Shown here: in pieces, positions 50,101 to 63,300 of the stretch
Numbering within the stretch: position 1 is the stretch's first letter
Layout of the letters: each line of letters begins with the position of its first letter
Origin: Panopea generosa
Taxonomy: Eukaryota; Mollusca; Bivalvia; Adapedonta; Hiatellidae
Direction: 5' to 3'
Assembly: GCA_029582155.1 (NCBI GenBank)
Contig: CM055900.1
Location: 77,730,731 to 77,794,730 of the forward strand
DNA length: 64,000 bases
The notes under the pieces: generated by a model
Seen by the model: only the letters and a program-made list of their open reading frames with translations
Told to the model about the DNA's origin: nothing
Database searches by the model: none
Translations under genes and position numbers: made by a program

Positions 50101-52150
50101 TATATTGCCGTTTATCAAATCTGTACTTCTGCCTTAAAATGTATTGTTAAATGAATTAGATAGCCGCGGTTCATAGAACATCTGACGGTCAATAGACAGT
50201 TGTAACATTTAAAACAGTTCCTGAGTACAATAAGTATATGAGTTCTAAATCATGTTTAACTAGTCTTAAAGTGATTCATCTTCCAAAATATTGGTATGAA
50301 TATACTAATACTACATGTTCTTTGATAAATACACTCTTGAAAAAAGAGACTTATATGTGAACTATACATTTTCAAACGTCAATTTATATTTATAAAAGTT
50401 TGAATGATGTGTTCATGGAAGAATGTAGTAATATAAAAGTATCATTATGTCATACAATGAAACATAATCACAAAACAAGAAAGGAAAATCATCGGCAACA
50501 TCGATCAGTGTATTTTTGATGATAACTAAATGATATCTGATATAATGTATGTATTTCATATGTTTTATATGCTTTTATAAACTAGTAATAATAAATTGCA
50601 CTTAAACCTGATTTCACACTAACAATGCATAATCGTTTTACATTGAAACAAAACAATATGATATCGCAGTATGTTTTCAATACACAAATAAACAATATCA
50701 ATATTGTCCGTTATCAAATACAGATTATTTCTGTGGACATGTAACACTGGTATACTATAGGAAATCCTGATGATGTTGTCTATTTAATTATGATTCATCT
50801 TTCAAGAATTACATTATAAGTTTATACACATGGTATATTTAACATAATAATATGTTTAATACTACAATAAAACGTAACGACTACATATGAAAGGAAAATC
50901 ACCTGCAACTATATCAAGCGACACCACACCGATCTGGGTTCTCGTATTTGTAACTCATATACATACACTATATGTATTATATATAAACTACACGTCTTCC
51001 GAAAGTAATGATGTCATTATATCCATATTCAGTAACATCTATACTAATATCTGCTGTTTATTGTTTAGTTGAATTAAATCTGGCTTGACATTAAATTCAT
51101 AATCTTATAACTTGAATCAAAACAATATAGTATTACAGTATATAATCAATTCACAAATTAGTAATACACATATTGTCTCTTTATCAAATAAAGATCATTG
51201 CTTTGGAACTTGATGTTGGATTAAACAGATATCTGAAATTCTTAGGAAAGCCAAAAGTTCATACAAAGTTCTCATTTGTAATACTTTTCACGAGTGCAGT
51301 TTCCTCCGATGTCGTTGATAGTTTTAAAGTGATTCATCTTTCTATTTTACATGCATAATACATATTTACAAATGTGATAATATAACATCGGAGCAAATAT
51401 CCATGATAAACTATTTCACAAAACATCATCACTACTACATGTACACTGAAACTTAATACAGACAATACCTTTTAAAAAAAAACAGTTTCCGTGTACTTCT
51501 AATATTGACAGCATATGCAATACTGCAACTTCCTCACATATTAACCAAAAACAAATTTCAAATGAAATTTGAAATAAGATTGAAGATTATGATTAGCTGA
51601 CGTACGGTTAAATGATTAAATTCAAACAAAATACACTCGCACCACATTTAAAGGAAAGTCACCTTGAGCTTATAATCAGAGACTCATACACACTTGTTTT
51701 GTATAGGATCACTCGGGTTATGACCTATTGTATTTCAACTAAAGTCTCCTCTTTTTGCTTTTGATGTTTACATTAAAAACACGTCAACCTATCGCAGTTG
51801 ATTTTATTCTTAGGAATGGTATTTTAGCAATTGTTGCACTTGAATCTAATATTACACTTAGATGCGTAATCGTAATGCTTGACACAAAACAATATAGTAT
51901 TATAACGGTATGGAGCCATTATATAAATAATCAATACATATAATACATACATTGTCCGTTATCAAACGCCGATTACGTCTTTGAAATCGAATTTATGATG
52001 TCTTCCTTTCACGGAACACCTAGACAACCAGGAATAAGTTACAGTTCACAAATGGACGTTACTCTAAAATATATACGAGCCTCTGACAAAGTTGCTACAT
52101 ATGAAATGACTCATCTTTTAAGTTTAAATTTATAAATCACATACTATTAT
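47161..52150 (+). repeat. Decayed long direct repeats, 6-7 units of ~0.4-1.1 kb
   Basis: The same blocks recur in the same order: AAAGGAAARTCAC (about 47675, 48490, 49590, 50480, 50888, 51650), ACAAAACAATATAGTATTA, TATTGTCCGTTATCAAA (about 48040, 48800, 50110, 50703, 51170, 51950) and AAAGTGATTCATCTTTC (about 48210, 48942, 50270, 50790, 51328, 52105). Spacing is irregular from later indels. Confidence 0.7.
49662..49922 (+). repeat. 13-bp minisatellite, about 20 copies
   Basis: CTCAAACAAGTAT and CTCAAATATTTAT units alternate irregularly. Sits inside one of the long decayed units and accounts for its extra length. Confidence 0.9.
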
Positions 52151-52399
52151 AACGTATAAAAGATAAAAAAAACCCATATTCTAACAAAACATATCTTTTA
52201 CATGATATTTATCCAAAATTAAGCACAATTAAAAACATACTGATTAACAGGCATAGGCTTTTTTATACGTCCATCTGAGGCAAATTCGATTAATCTATTT
52301 AAACATAAAAATGTTTTCTGAATCTTTCCTTTTAGGTTTCTTGTAAATTTGAGAATTTGTTACAAATATAAAGTATGGCTATCTCAAAAAATGTCCACC

Positions 52400-54300
52400 T
52401 CTTTTTCACATAAAGAATTGTTCACGAACAACAAAACTACACAACTACAAATCTACAAATGTACTTCAAATGTTAATGCTATTTACAAGAAAATATTTAT
52501 TCAACTATATATGATCAAGTAATAGGCCTTGTTTTCTATTGCAAACTAATTTACATGCAAAGTATTAACACATCCACAAATCTACAAATATTGATCAATA
52601 ATCAGATTAGATGATGTTTAACAATACACTCCGTTCTAAAAAGCAAACTAAAATATACATGTATAAACATACATATATACTATCAAGGATTACATTACTC
52701 TTGCTTCCAAATCTATTTACACAAATTCTTAACTATAAATCTACAAACATACATAAATAATGTCAAGGGATTAAAACACTGTTTACAGTATTTATCACAA
52801 GGCTGTACATCTCCAAATATATATTGATATTGTCAAGGAACATGTTACTCTCGCTTCGAATACTAGACACAGTGTCTCACAAAAATATAAAATGACTGAC
52901 ATTTATCAATATTTTCTGACAAATATATTTTTGTTTAAACTACTAGGTACAAAGCTTAACGTAAACGCTTCACAAATCTTTAGACACGTAAATATATAAT
53001 CAGTATTATGTGTACACAACACATTTGCAAAAATGTATCACACGGTTACAAATACCTACATACGGAACTCTATAGTATCATGCCATGTACGAGTACTCTG
53101 TATCCAATACAAGAAAATGTCTCACCGTTTTCAAATCTACACACATTCATCAATATATTCAGGTAGCATCCAAGTTCTGTTTCCAACAATACTTACCAGA
53201 GAGTGACATATAAATCTGCAAAAACATACTATTTACAAGAAAGTGTTTTACAATTCTAAACGCATTCCATGTCTTATTTACAAGAAAGAAAGGTTACACT
53301 AAAATATAAATCTACAAACATACATTTATATATTCAGGTAATACGCACTTGCTGTTTCCAATACTATTTACAAGAAAGTGTTTACAATCTACAAGAATGT
53401 ACCGATATAGCCCAGCACTATTCAAGTTTTATTTACAAGAAATGAAAGTTACATAAAACTACAAATCTGCAAATATTTTACAATTCTACAAAGTTCATCG
53501 ATATAAACAGGTAGTTACCACGTCTTGTTTACAACACTATTTGTAAGAAAGTAACGGTCTTACAAAACCATCTATCTGCAAGTATGCATTCATACAAAAA
53601 GACAATATTATTCCCTGATTCCAATACTATTTACAAGAAGGTATTCCCAATTTTACAAATTTCCAGACGGTCATAGATATAATATGGCAATATTCAAGTC
53701 TTGTTCACGACACTATTTGTAAGAACGCGTCGGTCTTACAAAACTACAAAACTACAAACATACAGTCCTGTGAACAAACATTACACACTTTCTGCTTCAA
53801 ATTTTATTCTCCCTATTTTACAATTGACAGACATTAATCGATATAATCAGACAATATGATTGTCAACAATATCAACAAGACAGTCACGGTCTACAAATTC
53901 TATTCACTTTCTATTTACAAGAATAAGACGATCTCACAAAACAAATCTACAAACAAACATTCATAAAATCAGGTATTTGCAATATGCACTTTCTATTTCA
54001 AATATTAGTTACAAGAAAGTGTCTTACAATTTTACAAATGTACATATATTTTAACGCATCTTGTCCCTAACACTATGGAGGAATTGACTTCCGCAAACTT
54101 CAGATCGACAAATAATACATTGACATAATCATCAACTAATACTTCCTGTTTTAAATATTATCTACAAGAAACTACTCCACAAAAACACAAATAGACGTCT
54201 CAAAATACACCAATATATGTCACAAAACAAAAACCTACACATCCCCGCATACACTGATATAATTAGGATACTATTAATTTCTTTTTAAGCTATGTACAGA
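52400..54300 (+). repeat. Decayed tandem array marked by TATTTACAAGAAAGTG
   Basis: The marker or its variants occur at about 52490, 53230, 53275, 53365, 53435, 53545, 53628, 53713, 53913, 54005 and 54160. They alternate with TACAAATCTACAAACATAC and TCAGGTA blocks, giving an approximate unit of 90/180 bp. Confidence 0.6.
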
Positions 54301-55221
54301 AGCGTTAAATGGTCTTGAAACACTTATACTGTATAATCACAAGTCAACATATCCGTATTATATACATGTATACTTCTTTTATACGAAAATGTTTCAGAAG
54401 ACACTACCAAACACAGTATGTTTCAAAACTCTTTATATGTTTCATTCACGCGACAATATTCCCTCAAACCACTTTCAATAACAGAACCTAGTACAAAAGG
54501 AAACATATATTTAGGCATAAAAGATAGTTTGATACATTGAAAAAATGTTAAACCTATATACAAGAACAAAACATCTAAATAAAAAGCAAATATAAACAGA
54601 TTCTAAATAATTGATATATATATCTTGTAAATTCATTCGAAAACTTAAATTACGACCGACAGTATTGAAATATATACACTGTTTGGTTTCAATTGCAAAA
54701 CCTTTCTTACTCTGTCTGGCAGTACAGATCCATTTGTGTAGCATTTAAACTATGATTTAAGAATACACATTCTCAAATATATAAATGAATGATTTTATAT
54801 GAAACAGTTATGTTTGTAGTACTGCCAGATCTATCAAAGTTACGTGCAACATGTTTCCGGCCCTATGTAATACATAACAATGTAGTCAGTAATTGCCAAT
54901 TATGATCTATAGAAACCTAACACGTTACAACAAGTTTTTGATACCTTTCGATATATTATTAATGCAATGAAGAGACCACTTGGCAATAAAAAACTATGTT
55001 ATTAGATATTAAATAACATGGCACATCTATAACTTAATCTTATAAGTCAACGCGCACTATTTACACACACTTAATAGCAAAATATTGAGACATATATCAT
55101 ATTTATATGAGAAGAGCGCTTCAAGTATAATCCGATATATAGTTCCTCATCACCGTTTTATCAGATGTCTTTGCTGAACTATCTTCCAAAGATAAATCAC
55201 CTTCTTTCAAGTTAAAAAGGC
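54301..55221. other. AT-rich downstream sequence, nothing recognised
   Basis: Lies beyond the last candidate exon of the RNF213-like gene. Open stretches at 54309 and 54511 are unsupported. Confidence 0.35.
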
Positions 55222-55338
55222 TTACTTAGATTTGACGTAAACACATCGTCCTTTAAATTTTGTCAATAGATGCACGTTCACACATCCTCTGTCCATTATA
55301 TCAGTATAGAGAAGCGTACGTCGATGAGCACCAGTAAA
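55222..55338 (-). CDS. Candidate downstream or alternative terminal exon of the RNF213-like gene
   Basis: After an acceptor (TATTTACTTCAG) the frame beginning FTGAHRRTLL is open for 38 codons to a TAA at 55222-55224. It starts in phase 0, so it could follow the giant exon directly as an alternative C-terminus. It could also be 3' UTR sequence if the 56.2-kb exon is used first. The other two frames have stops. A second donor-like GTAAGC overlaps the stop, so it might also be an internal exon. No family is recognised. Confidence 0.3.
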   Translation of the reverse strand, partial: FTGAHRRTLLYTDIMDRGCVNVHLLTKFKGRCVYVKSK

Positions 55339-56220
55339 CTGAAGTAAATAAAAAACACATCAGAACGATACGTGACAATACACATTTACATAATTATTAT
55401 ATTAGCTGAAATGCATTCATTAATGAATTATTTCTAATTTTGCATTTGCTATCAATTATTCAAACGCAATTTAAATAGGTGTTGTATAACTTTTGTACTT
55501 TATTGTGCTATGATAATTATTGTGATATAAATATGTAAGTTTAATGAGACAATTACGTTTATTACGTCTACTGAGACACTTAAACTAATTAATAAAATAC
55601 AAATAGCGTTTTTCAGCAAAGTTAAATATACCCATACTTATGTTATGCATCTAAACCGTAAAGTAAACAGCTGCAGCACTACACTACACACACTTTACTG
55701 TGAAGATGTTGTTGGGTATATATCCATATAGATATATTACTGAGCTTGATAAATATCACAATAACTTCCTTACATCCAAATGCATAGTTTTGTAAAAGGG
55801 ATAAAGAACTTGTCCTCAGGTGTATTACAAAAGAGGCATTTACATTCATTTCTATAAAAACGTGTTATTGATTTTCCGAGGTTATTTATCACATGACGAC
55901 CCTGTTAACCGTGGTGAACACCCGCCACACATTATCTTGTGTAGTCGCACGTGTAATATTGAAATATGTCAATTGGTATGAAATCAATGTAACACTCTTT
56001 AGCTTTGTTTATAGAACTTTTTTTTATCTTTACTTTAAACAACTCAATAAATTTATAAAAAAATAAGTGTTTCAAAAATAAAAAAAAGATATTTTTTTGA
56101 ATTATCATTTACTCCCGGCAGCAGGAATGTTCTACTCTGATTAAACTCCACGAAAAAACTTAACGCGATATATAACATGTTACCGCCCCCCTCCCTGTGT
56201 AACCACCAAAATAATAATAC
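55339..56220. other. AT-rich intron or 3' UTR, no gene seen
   Basis: Sits between the two candidate terminal exons of the RNF213-like gene. It contains two minus-strand AATAAA hexamers (near 55498 and 55557), but no open frame or repeat that I can support. Confidence 0.4.
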
Positions 56221-56360
56221 CTTTGTCTTGAAACTCATGATTTTAGAAGTTTCTTTGTCTTCCGTTTGAGGGCTATCTTCTTTTCTGTAACTGCTTTAGG
56301 TTTCTTCTGCTGAAAACTTGTTGCAATACCTCTCATCCATCCGCTTGGCTCTTTATTTTT
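56221..56360 (-). CDS. Likely last coding exon of the RNF213-like gene (41 residues plus stop)
   Basis: An acceptor ending TTATATAG is followed by 41 open codons and a TGA at 56235-56237. The upstream donor at 57388/57387 ends on a full codon and this exon begins on one, so the join is in phase: EAAVE then KNKEPSGWMRG. The peptide is lysine-rich near its end (KKIALKRKTKKLLKS), a basic tail. The exon can end at a good donor (CAAAG|GTATT) 14 bases after the stop, which would leave an intron in the 3' UTR too close to the stop to trigger nonsense-mediated decay. The exon identity is inferred from splice sites and phase only; I do not recognise the tail. Confidence 0.6.
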
Positions 56361-57387
56361 CTATATAACAAAGCATAATATATAATGTTATAAAAACAAT
56401 TCTGTATATCGATTTGATAATAGTAATCAAGTTCCGTTACTTATGTATTATTTATTATATTGTATTTAAAAAACTATAAATATTTCAGATACACAATGTA
56501 CTTTTAAATATATATCTTGTGGTCCATTTAATCTAAATCAAGTACAAAATGAATTTTATGTGAACAAAAATACAAATTATAATACTGCGACGCTTGCAAG
56601 GACACAGGGAAATGCTTTGATATCGAGTATTTCTCTCAAATTATTTTTAATTGGTGATATATTAAATATTAACTGTCAAGCCAACATTCATTTAACAATA
56701 TTTAGATGCTTAATTTACATGAACATTGATGGATATCATTTAACTATGATTAAAGCTTCGAGTGAAGTTATCTGACATTTTCAACACATTACATATACAT
56801 ATATGGGTGTGAATTTCAATAGAACGTTTTCTCTTTCAAATATGAATTCAGTGTTGACATTGAGTGATTTTGAGACAGCGCACTATAACACTCGGTCATG
56901 GAGGTCCCCACTACACCATCCCGATTTGTTATTATGCCATATCATATTATTTAAAGGTTTAATCTGTGTATTTCGAGATAAATATAAAATCAAAGGTGTT
57001 TAATAACAAGCTTGTTTGATAAAGTAAAATCAATCCAAAGTTAGTATGACCACCACAACAAAAGTTGATATATTTTTCAATTATAATACTGTTTTGATTT
57101 TTCATCAGAACTTCCAGTATTCATTTTAATTATTTAATCATCTCAAATGAAACCCAGTTATAATATAAATTTCCGAATTGTTGCCATCCTGCAATATTTT
57201 ACATTGCTATCTGATCATTATTTTCTATCTGCAATACTGCTAAACATAACAGATTTGCAAATTTATTTCTCTTTACCACTCTAATAGCCGTACATGTATC
57301 AGCCTATATGTCATTTCTGTTATATCTAATATATGGTGCTCATAATATCTGAAATACGTTTGCTGAAAGAATATTTTTCATAATTAC
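56361..57387 (-). other. Probable last intron of the RNF213-like gene (1027 bp)
   Basis: It is bounded by GT at 57387-57386 and AG at 56362-56361. The first part holds the read-through tail (VIMKNILSANVFQIL then TGA). The remainder is AT-rich with no further coding signal or repeat that I can see. Confidence 0.55.
57262..57267 (-). promoter_or_regulatory. Candidate intronic poly(A) signal
   Basis: AATAAA on the minus strand, 73 bases past the read-through TGA at 57340. If used, it would give a shorter transcript ending inside the last intron, with a different 15-residue C-terminus. The context is AT-rich, so chance occurrence is possible. Confidence 0.35.
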
Positions 57388-60300
57388 CTCAACTGCTGCC
57401 TCAATAGCAGTTACTGTGGCACGAACGTGTTTTACCATGAGATTGTCGGGAAGGAAAGTGACCATTTTAACAGTTACACCATCTACTTTTATACTCTCAC
57501 CAACAACAACTTTATCTGGCCAAAATGATTCGTCATTGAGGTAGCTGTACATTGTTCTTTCAGCGTCAGCGTCTCTCATAGAAAGACATCTATGCACAAA
57601 CCGTTTGATAGCTCTCAAAAGCTGTTTGGTATGGTTAATATGTTTATTGAATAACGTCTCAAATGAATCCTCCAATTTATCGTCAAGCTCTACACCAAAC
57701 TGTTCACCAAGTGCACCAATGATAGATTCAGAGTTAAGCTCTTCCAGCAATTCGTGTAATGATACAACATGGCAAAGTTTCACACATTGTTTTGGACTTG
57801 GAAGCAGCTCATTTGGCAATTTTCTTGTGAGAAGCAATTTCCATTCATCAGCATAGTCTATAAGAGCCTTCTCGGGGTCTCCTTTTGTTTTTTTCAACAA
57901 CGACATTATAACACCTAAATGTGTTAAAAGGTCTGTTGTCATTCGTGGATCATTCTCCTTTTGAGAAATAACTTTATCCACGATTTCAGTTGGAAGCTGC
58001 TTTTGTTTTACTTCTTTTTTTAATTCATTTACAAAATGAACATAGTTGACGTATAACTCATCAGTAAAAACTACCTGGGGTAAAGTTTGAAGGTTGATGA
58101 AGGACTTTCCAACAATTATCTCAATTGCTAAATCCTTTTCTATACGATAAAAATCATAAAACAATTTCCTTCCATGACCATATGATAACCCACACTGTGA
58201 TTGTTCAAGATAATCAGAGTCAAATTCAAAATCAATCAGATGCTGCTCACGCACTTCAGTGACCCATATACATGGTAAAACGGAAACCTCTGGTTCTCTC
58301 GTAAGAAAATGTACAGCGTTACAATATGGTGCTAATTCTAATGCACTGTCAAGAAAGTTGTTTTGGATTGAAACAAGATGCTCTAGCATCTTGTACACTA
58401 CGGAATCCATATCTAGCACCAGCACCTCGGATAATTTTGATCCTCCATGAACTCGATTGACTTTACCGATGCAGCCATTTCTTTGCAATGCATTCCACGT
58501 TTTTTCAAACGAATCAAACCGTTTTTTCATTTGTTTTTTCTTTTCCTCTTCCGAACCTTTTCGGTATATAAAGTCATCCACTGTCATGGTTGAACAGTCA
58601 TGTTTCTTCATCATATATTTTATATTAGACGCAGAAATGAGTACCCATTGCACGATATTCAATATATGAATGGGTAACTTTAAACTTTGCTCATGCTTCA
58701 ATACTAGTAGAAGGAACGGATATTTGTTTTTGTCTAACTGAACTTCAGAAACAAAATTCTCTTTTGTGGGTGTACTGTGTATTCTGAATAATGACGGCAG
58801 CATAACATCTTTGTATTCTTGTGACATAGAACTCATATCGTCATTTTCATGAATAGTCTTCTCTAACGAACACATAGAAAGGCCTTGAATCTTCGAATGT
58901 TGTCTGTTAATTTCATACATCATTTGAAAACGATTATCTATGAGTTTGTTTAAACTAGAAAGGAATTGACTTTCCCATTCGTCTCTTAATTCAGTTGAAT
59001 GTAAAGACTCGGTTTGCTCGAACAGCTGTGATCGTGTTTTGTACAATACTGTATGCAAAAAGAAGCCAATGCTGTTGTCTGGTAAATTCAAAAGTTGTGA
59101 CAGGTTCTGCCAGTGACACGATATTTCTTTCCATAAAGTAGCAGATACGTCTACCTCTTGAATTGATGTTACTTCCTCGAGGGACGTTGTATCTGTCAAT
59201 TGAAGAGCGAGCGATCCAAGAAGACACCCTTTGATGCATATACACAAAATATGACAAGCCACCGGGGACATTTGGCGTGCTCCAAAGTATACATTTGTCA
59301 TGCTTTCACATGTTGCATAGCCGCCACATATGTTTCTCTCTGATACACCACTGCATTCAGGTTTTATCAGTAACAAAGGCGCTTTACAAATAACACAACG
59401 GTCAACACGCCCACAGACAGATAGTCGGTAACCACACTGGCAAGTAATGAGATATGTTTCCTTCTGTTTCAGTGAAAAAATTTCATAAACAGTTAATGGC
59501 TGTACTTCATTCTCTGGAAAGCCTGGTAGAAAGCATTTCTTTAACTCCAATGGTTTTAGTAGACATGTTGTCAGAAAAGGCATCCCATTTCCTTTTGTAA
59601 ATGTGTAGAAGGAAAGCAACAATGCATATAGTGAAGACAAAAACGGATTTATCAAAGAGGAGAGAGAGTCAGCTTCTTCATTTTGCACCAGTTCTTGGAC
59701 TAGAAAATTGTTGGTACCGACTAAACCTTCCAAAAGAAATATGTTATTTCTTTTTGAAATGCCTTTGTTTTTTCTTAGAGTAGTATGACTATCGTCTACT
59801 AATAAGCTTGCTTGTGTTCTTCTTGAATCATTCATTGGCATATAGCTATTTGGAATGTAAAATTTCTTTAAGGCTACTGAATATAAAAGAATCATACCTT
59901 CTGTGCTTTTATTTGCCCGTTCGGTCAGTGACTTAATTTGACGTTTTAATGATCCGACATCTTTTGTTTCATCAAACAAAGTTGTTATATTTTGTTCGCA
60001 TGTTGGAACATATATACTCAATGGGCAACCTTCGAAGCATTCTTCTGGGTATGATTTTGTCCAACATATTCCCTGCATGAATGTCAGCTTCTCATTCAAA
60101 TTGCTACATGTGGCCTCTAGTTGGTTTAATACCTTATCCATTCCGATCACTTTAAGTAAGTATGTAAGCATAGCCTTATTAACAGTGTTTTCTCCACTGT
60201 CTTGAAAGACTCCATTAAGAGCAGCAATACAGTTTGGCGTCAAATTCCCGTCTTCAATATCTGACTTAAGTAAAAAAATAAATGCTTTGACGTATGCCAA

Positions 60301-63300
60301 GGCGGACATATACTGTATGCCAAAGCCTGTTTCAGTGAGAATTTTATGACAATGTAACAACGTTGAAAAGTCGTTAGTTTCGGCATGATTTTCACCATCT
60401 TCAAGTGATTCTCTGTAAATGTCTTCCAATATGTCCACGAGTAAGACAAGAAATGTGTTGTTTCCATCGCCAGTTTGGTGCATCTTTCTCAGGCAAATAT
60501 CTAAAGAACAGATAAACAAACAAGACTCTATACTATTAATATCTTCATCACATTCGCTATCCGCACATATTTCTTCAATTCCATCTTCTCCATTATCCGG
60601 CGTTTCATTGTCTCTGCTCCTTTCCAGAGTCTTGATTTTTTCCATATCACTGTCAGCTTCATCTTCACCATCTTTCTCTGTAGTCTTATCTTTATTTTCA
60701 TGTATTTCTTTATTCTCAGTGTCAGCTTTTGTAGGACATAAGGTTGCTTTGTCTTCTTCATTTTCGTCTTCATTATCACTAAACTCAGTGTTTGCTTTAG
60801 TTTTACTTTCGTCTTTCACACTAAGTGATGCTTTAAGCTCGCCCTTATATTGTAGAATATCCATAAATATTGTTTCATTCTCCTCTATTTCCGTCATCAT
60901 TGCTAAATACATGGGAAGTTTTAATAGAGAACAGTTGTTGTCAGGAAGAGTTCCATTTTCTGCTAACCTCAACAAATAATCAAATGCTTTTGTTTTGCAT
61001 GCTTTGTCTTTACTGTGAATAAAACATTTCAAACATCGAGTGATATAATTTGATAATGTCCGTTGGCACTTCATCTGTGATTCATCTGGTGCTATGTATA
61101 TGCTATTCATCACAGCCGTGAATATTTCCTCAGAATCTAAGCTATAATCTTGCTGTAAGTAGGTACCAATGATGCATATGTATTCAATGTCTAGTGAAAA
61201 TGGAATAACCAATTCCATAGCCACGTCATTGCAAAGGCGAAGGCCTTCTACAGATTTAGGTCTTTGCGATACCTGTGACACTAATGTAAGTACATTGTTA
61301 ACTATACTTTGCCATTGATGTATGTCATTATAACCTTTGAGGGTTTCTTTAGTTGGTAACATTATTTTACAAACAAGATCAACTAAGATATCATGAGGAC
61401 TGGCGGTATTACCATCGGGTAAACATTTTAAATATGTTGACTTAACAACAGAACATTTTTCAAAAGATTTATTCAGAGTTTTGACTTTTGCGACGTTTTT
61501 TGAGACACAACTTTCCTTTGTTTCGAATGCTCGGATGTTTTGATTGCTATTTTGTGCTATTTGTGGCGAGTGTTCATCAAACTGTTCATTTGTTGACTCT
61601 GTAGTTCTATCTGCAGTGATAAAAGTTGGCATTAAATGATCGTCACAGTTCAAAACTTCACAATCTCCTGGCATTTTCACATCAATATCTTCAATATTTG
61701 TAACTGGCATATGTGCTCCTAATTTGGCACTGACTGCTTCTTCCAAAACAGTGTTTTGTTCATAGTCAGTACTTTCAAAAGGTTCTAAAACTGATAAATT
61801 GTCAGTTGGTTCTTCACCAGGCATCTTTGTTGCGTGATGTATACTCGGTCTTTCTCGAGCAAAATCATCCTTTTCTATTGTTCCTGATAATTGTGACAAA
61901 TCAGCATCTAAGTCAAGCCTTCGATCCTCCATTTTCGTTATAGATTTCTCCAGTTCAGACATAGACTCCGTTCTATCTTGTCCAATTATTGTTCTGGTCT
62001 GATTTGTAATGGTATCTTGATTATTGTACATAAATGTTTGTTGGGGAATTTTAGATTCATTTTCCTCCTTTTCGTGTACTTCATTCAGTTGTTTACTGTC
62101 AGTTACCCTTGTGGCTTGACTTTCATTTGATTCCAAAACGCGATTTCCAAAAAATTCTTCGACTAAGATGTCACTATCGTCTTCGAACAAAATATCCCTA
62201 CACATCTCTAGTAGTTGCAGTTCGGCATTGAATAATGACGAATGGATCCAGAACGTTGAATGAAGTCGAACAAATAATTCCGATGGGTCTGTTGTAGATA
62301 GTGAAGTATTTTGAGAAATTGCCCATTTCATGTATTTCACTCTCTTTTCTCTTGGAAGTTTTGAACACACAGCGAATGACACAATGTTGCAGAAATCGTT
62401 AATATAGTCATCCCACCAGTTTTCATACAATTGTTGAATCCAATTCGGTGTTCTCTGCAGAATTACATTTTCTTGGTTTAGCATAAGAACTTCCAGTACC
62501 TCCTGAGGTACGTCTTCGTCGTCAGCCAAATCACATTTGCTTTTAAGAATAATAAGAGAATCCATGAACTCATCACGAGTAGATTCAATGCTATCAAATA
62601 GAAATACGCTAAACGGCATTTTTAAACAAAGATCCCTACTCTCGCAATTGAATGTTTCTGGTCCTGATTCATCCGGTACTTTACTGATTGAAAATGTATT
62701 TTCATTCTGAAGCACTGTATTCCAGAATGTTCTTCTGTCAAGCAAATGATTGTCCTCTTCAAAAAAACTGTCCAGTATGCTCATAACTTCCATCTGATAC
62801 ACTGTTTTTGAAAGAGGAACATTTATTGCATTCAGAATATGTCTTTCCAATGCATCCACTAATGTTGCTGACGTCACAAGTGCTTGAACATCACATGCCA
62901 CGTTTATTTGCCATTCAGTGTCGTGAATATCTAGACTATTAACACGAATCCATGAAAATATCCGACCATCGAGAATATTAAGTAGATCTTCCGATTGTTT
63001 AATTTTCTCCAAAATCGATTTTATACTTTCAACATTTCTACCTTGACTTCCATACCTGATTCTTGTAAATGTCCAAAACAGTCTTTCCCTAATGAGTTGA
63101 TGCAATGGTCTCTTTTTCTCTATGGTTTCATACAACGTGAGACTGCATAATTCCGGCAAAGGAGTTTGTGGTGATTCTAAGCAATCTAGCATAACTAATT
63201 TCCAACCAGAAAGGAAGTTTATCTGTGATACAATTCTAGATACCCCCTTACTTCTATCTACGTGAATAACTAAATATACATGCTTAACAACTTTAGATGA

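Noticed and set aside
60419..60979. 186-codon plus-strand Ser-rich frame
   Set aside because: Reverse shadow of the acidic insert in the RNF213-like exon.
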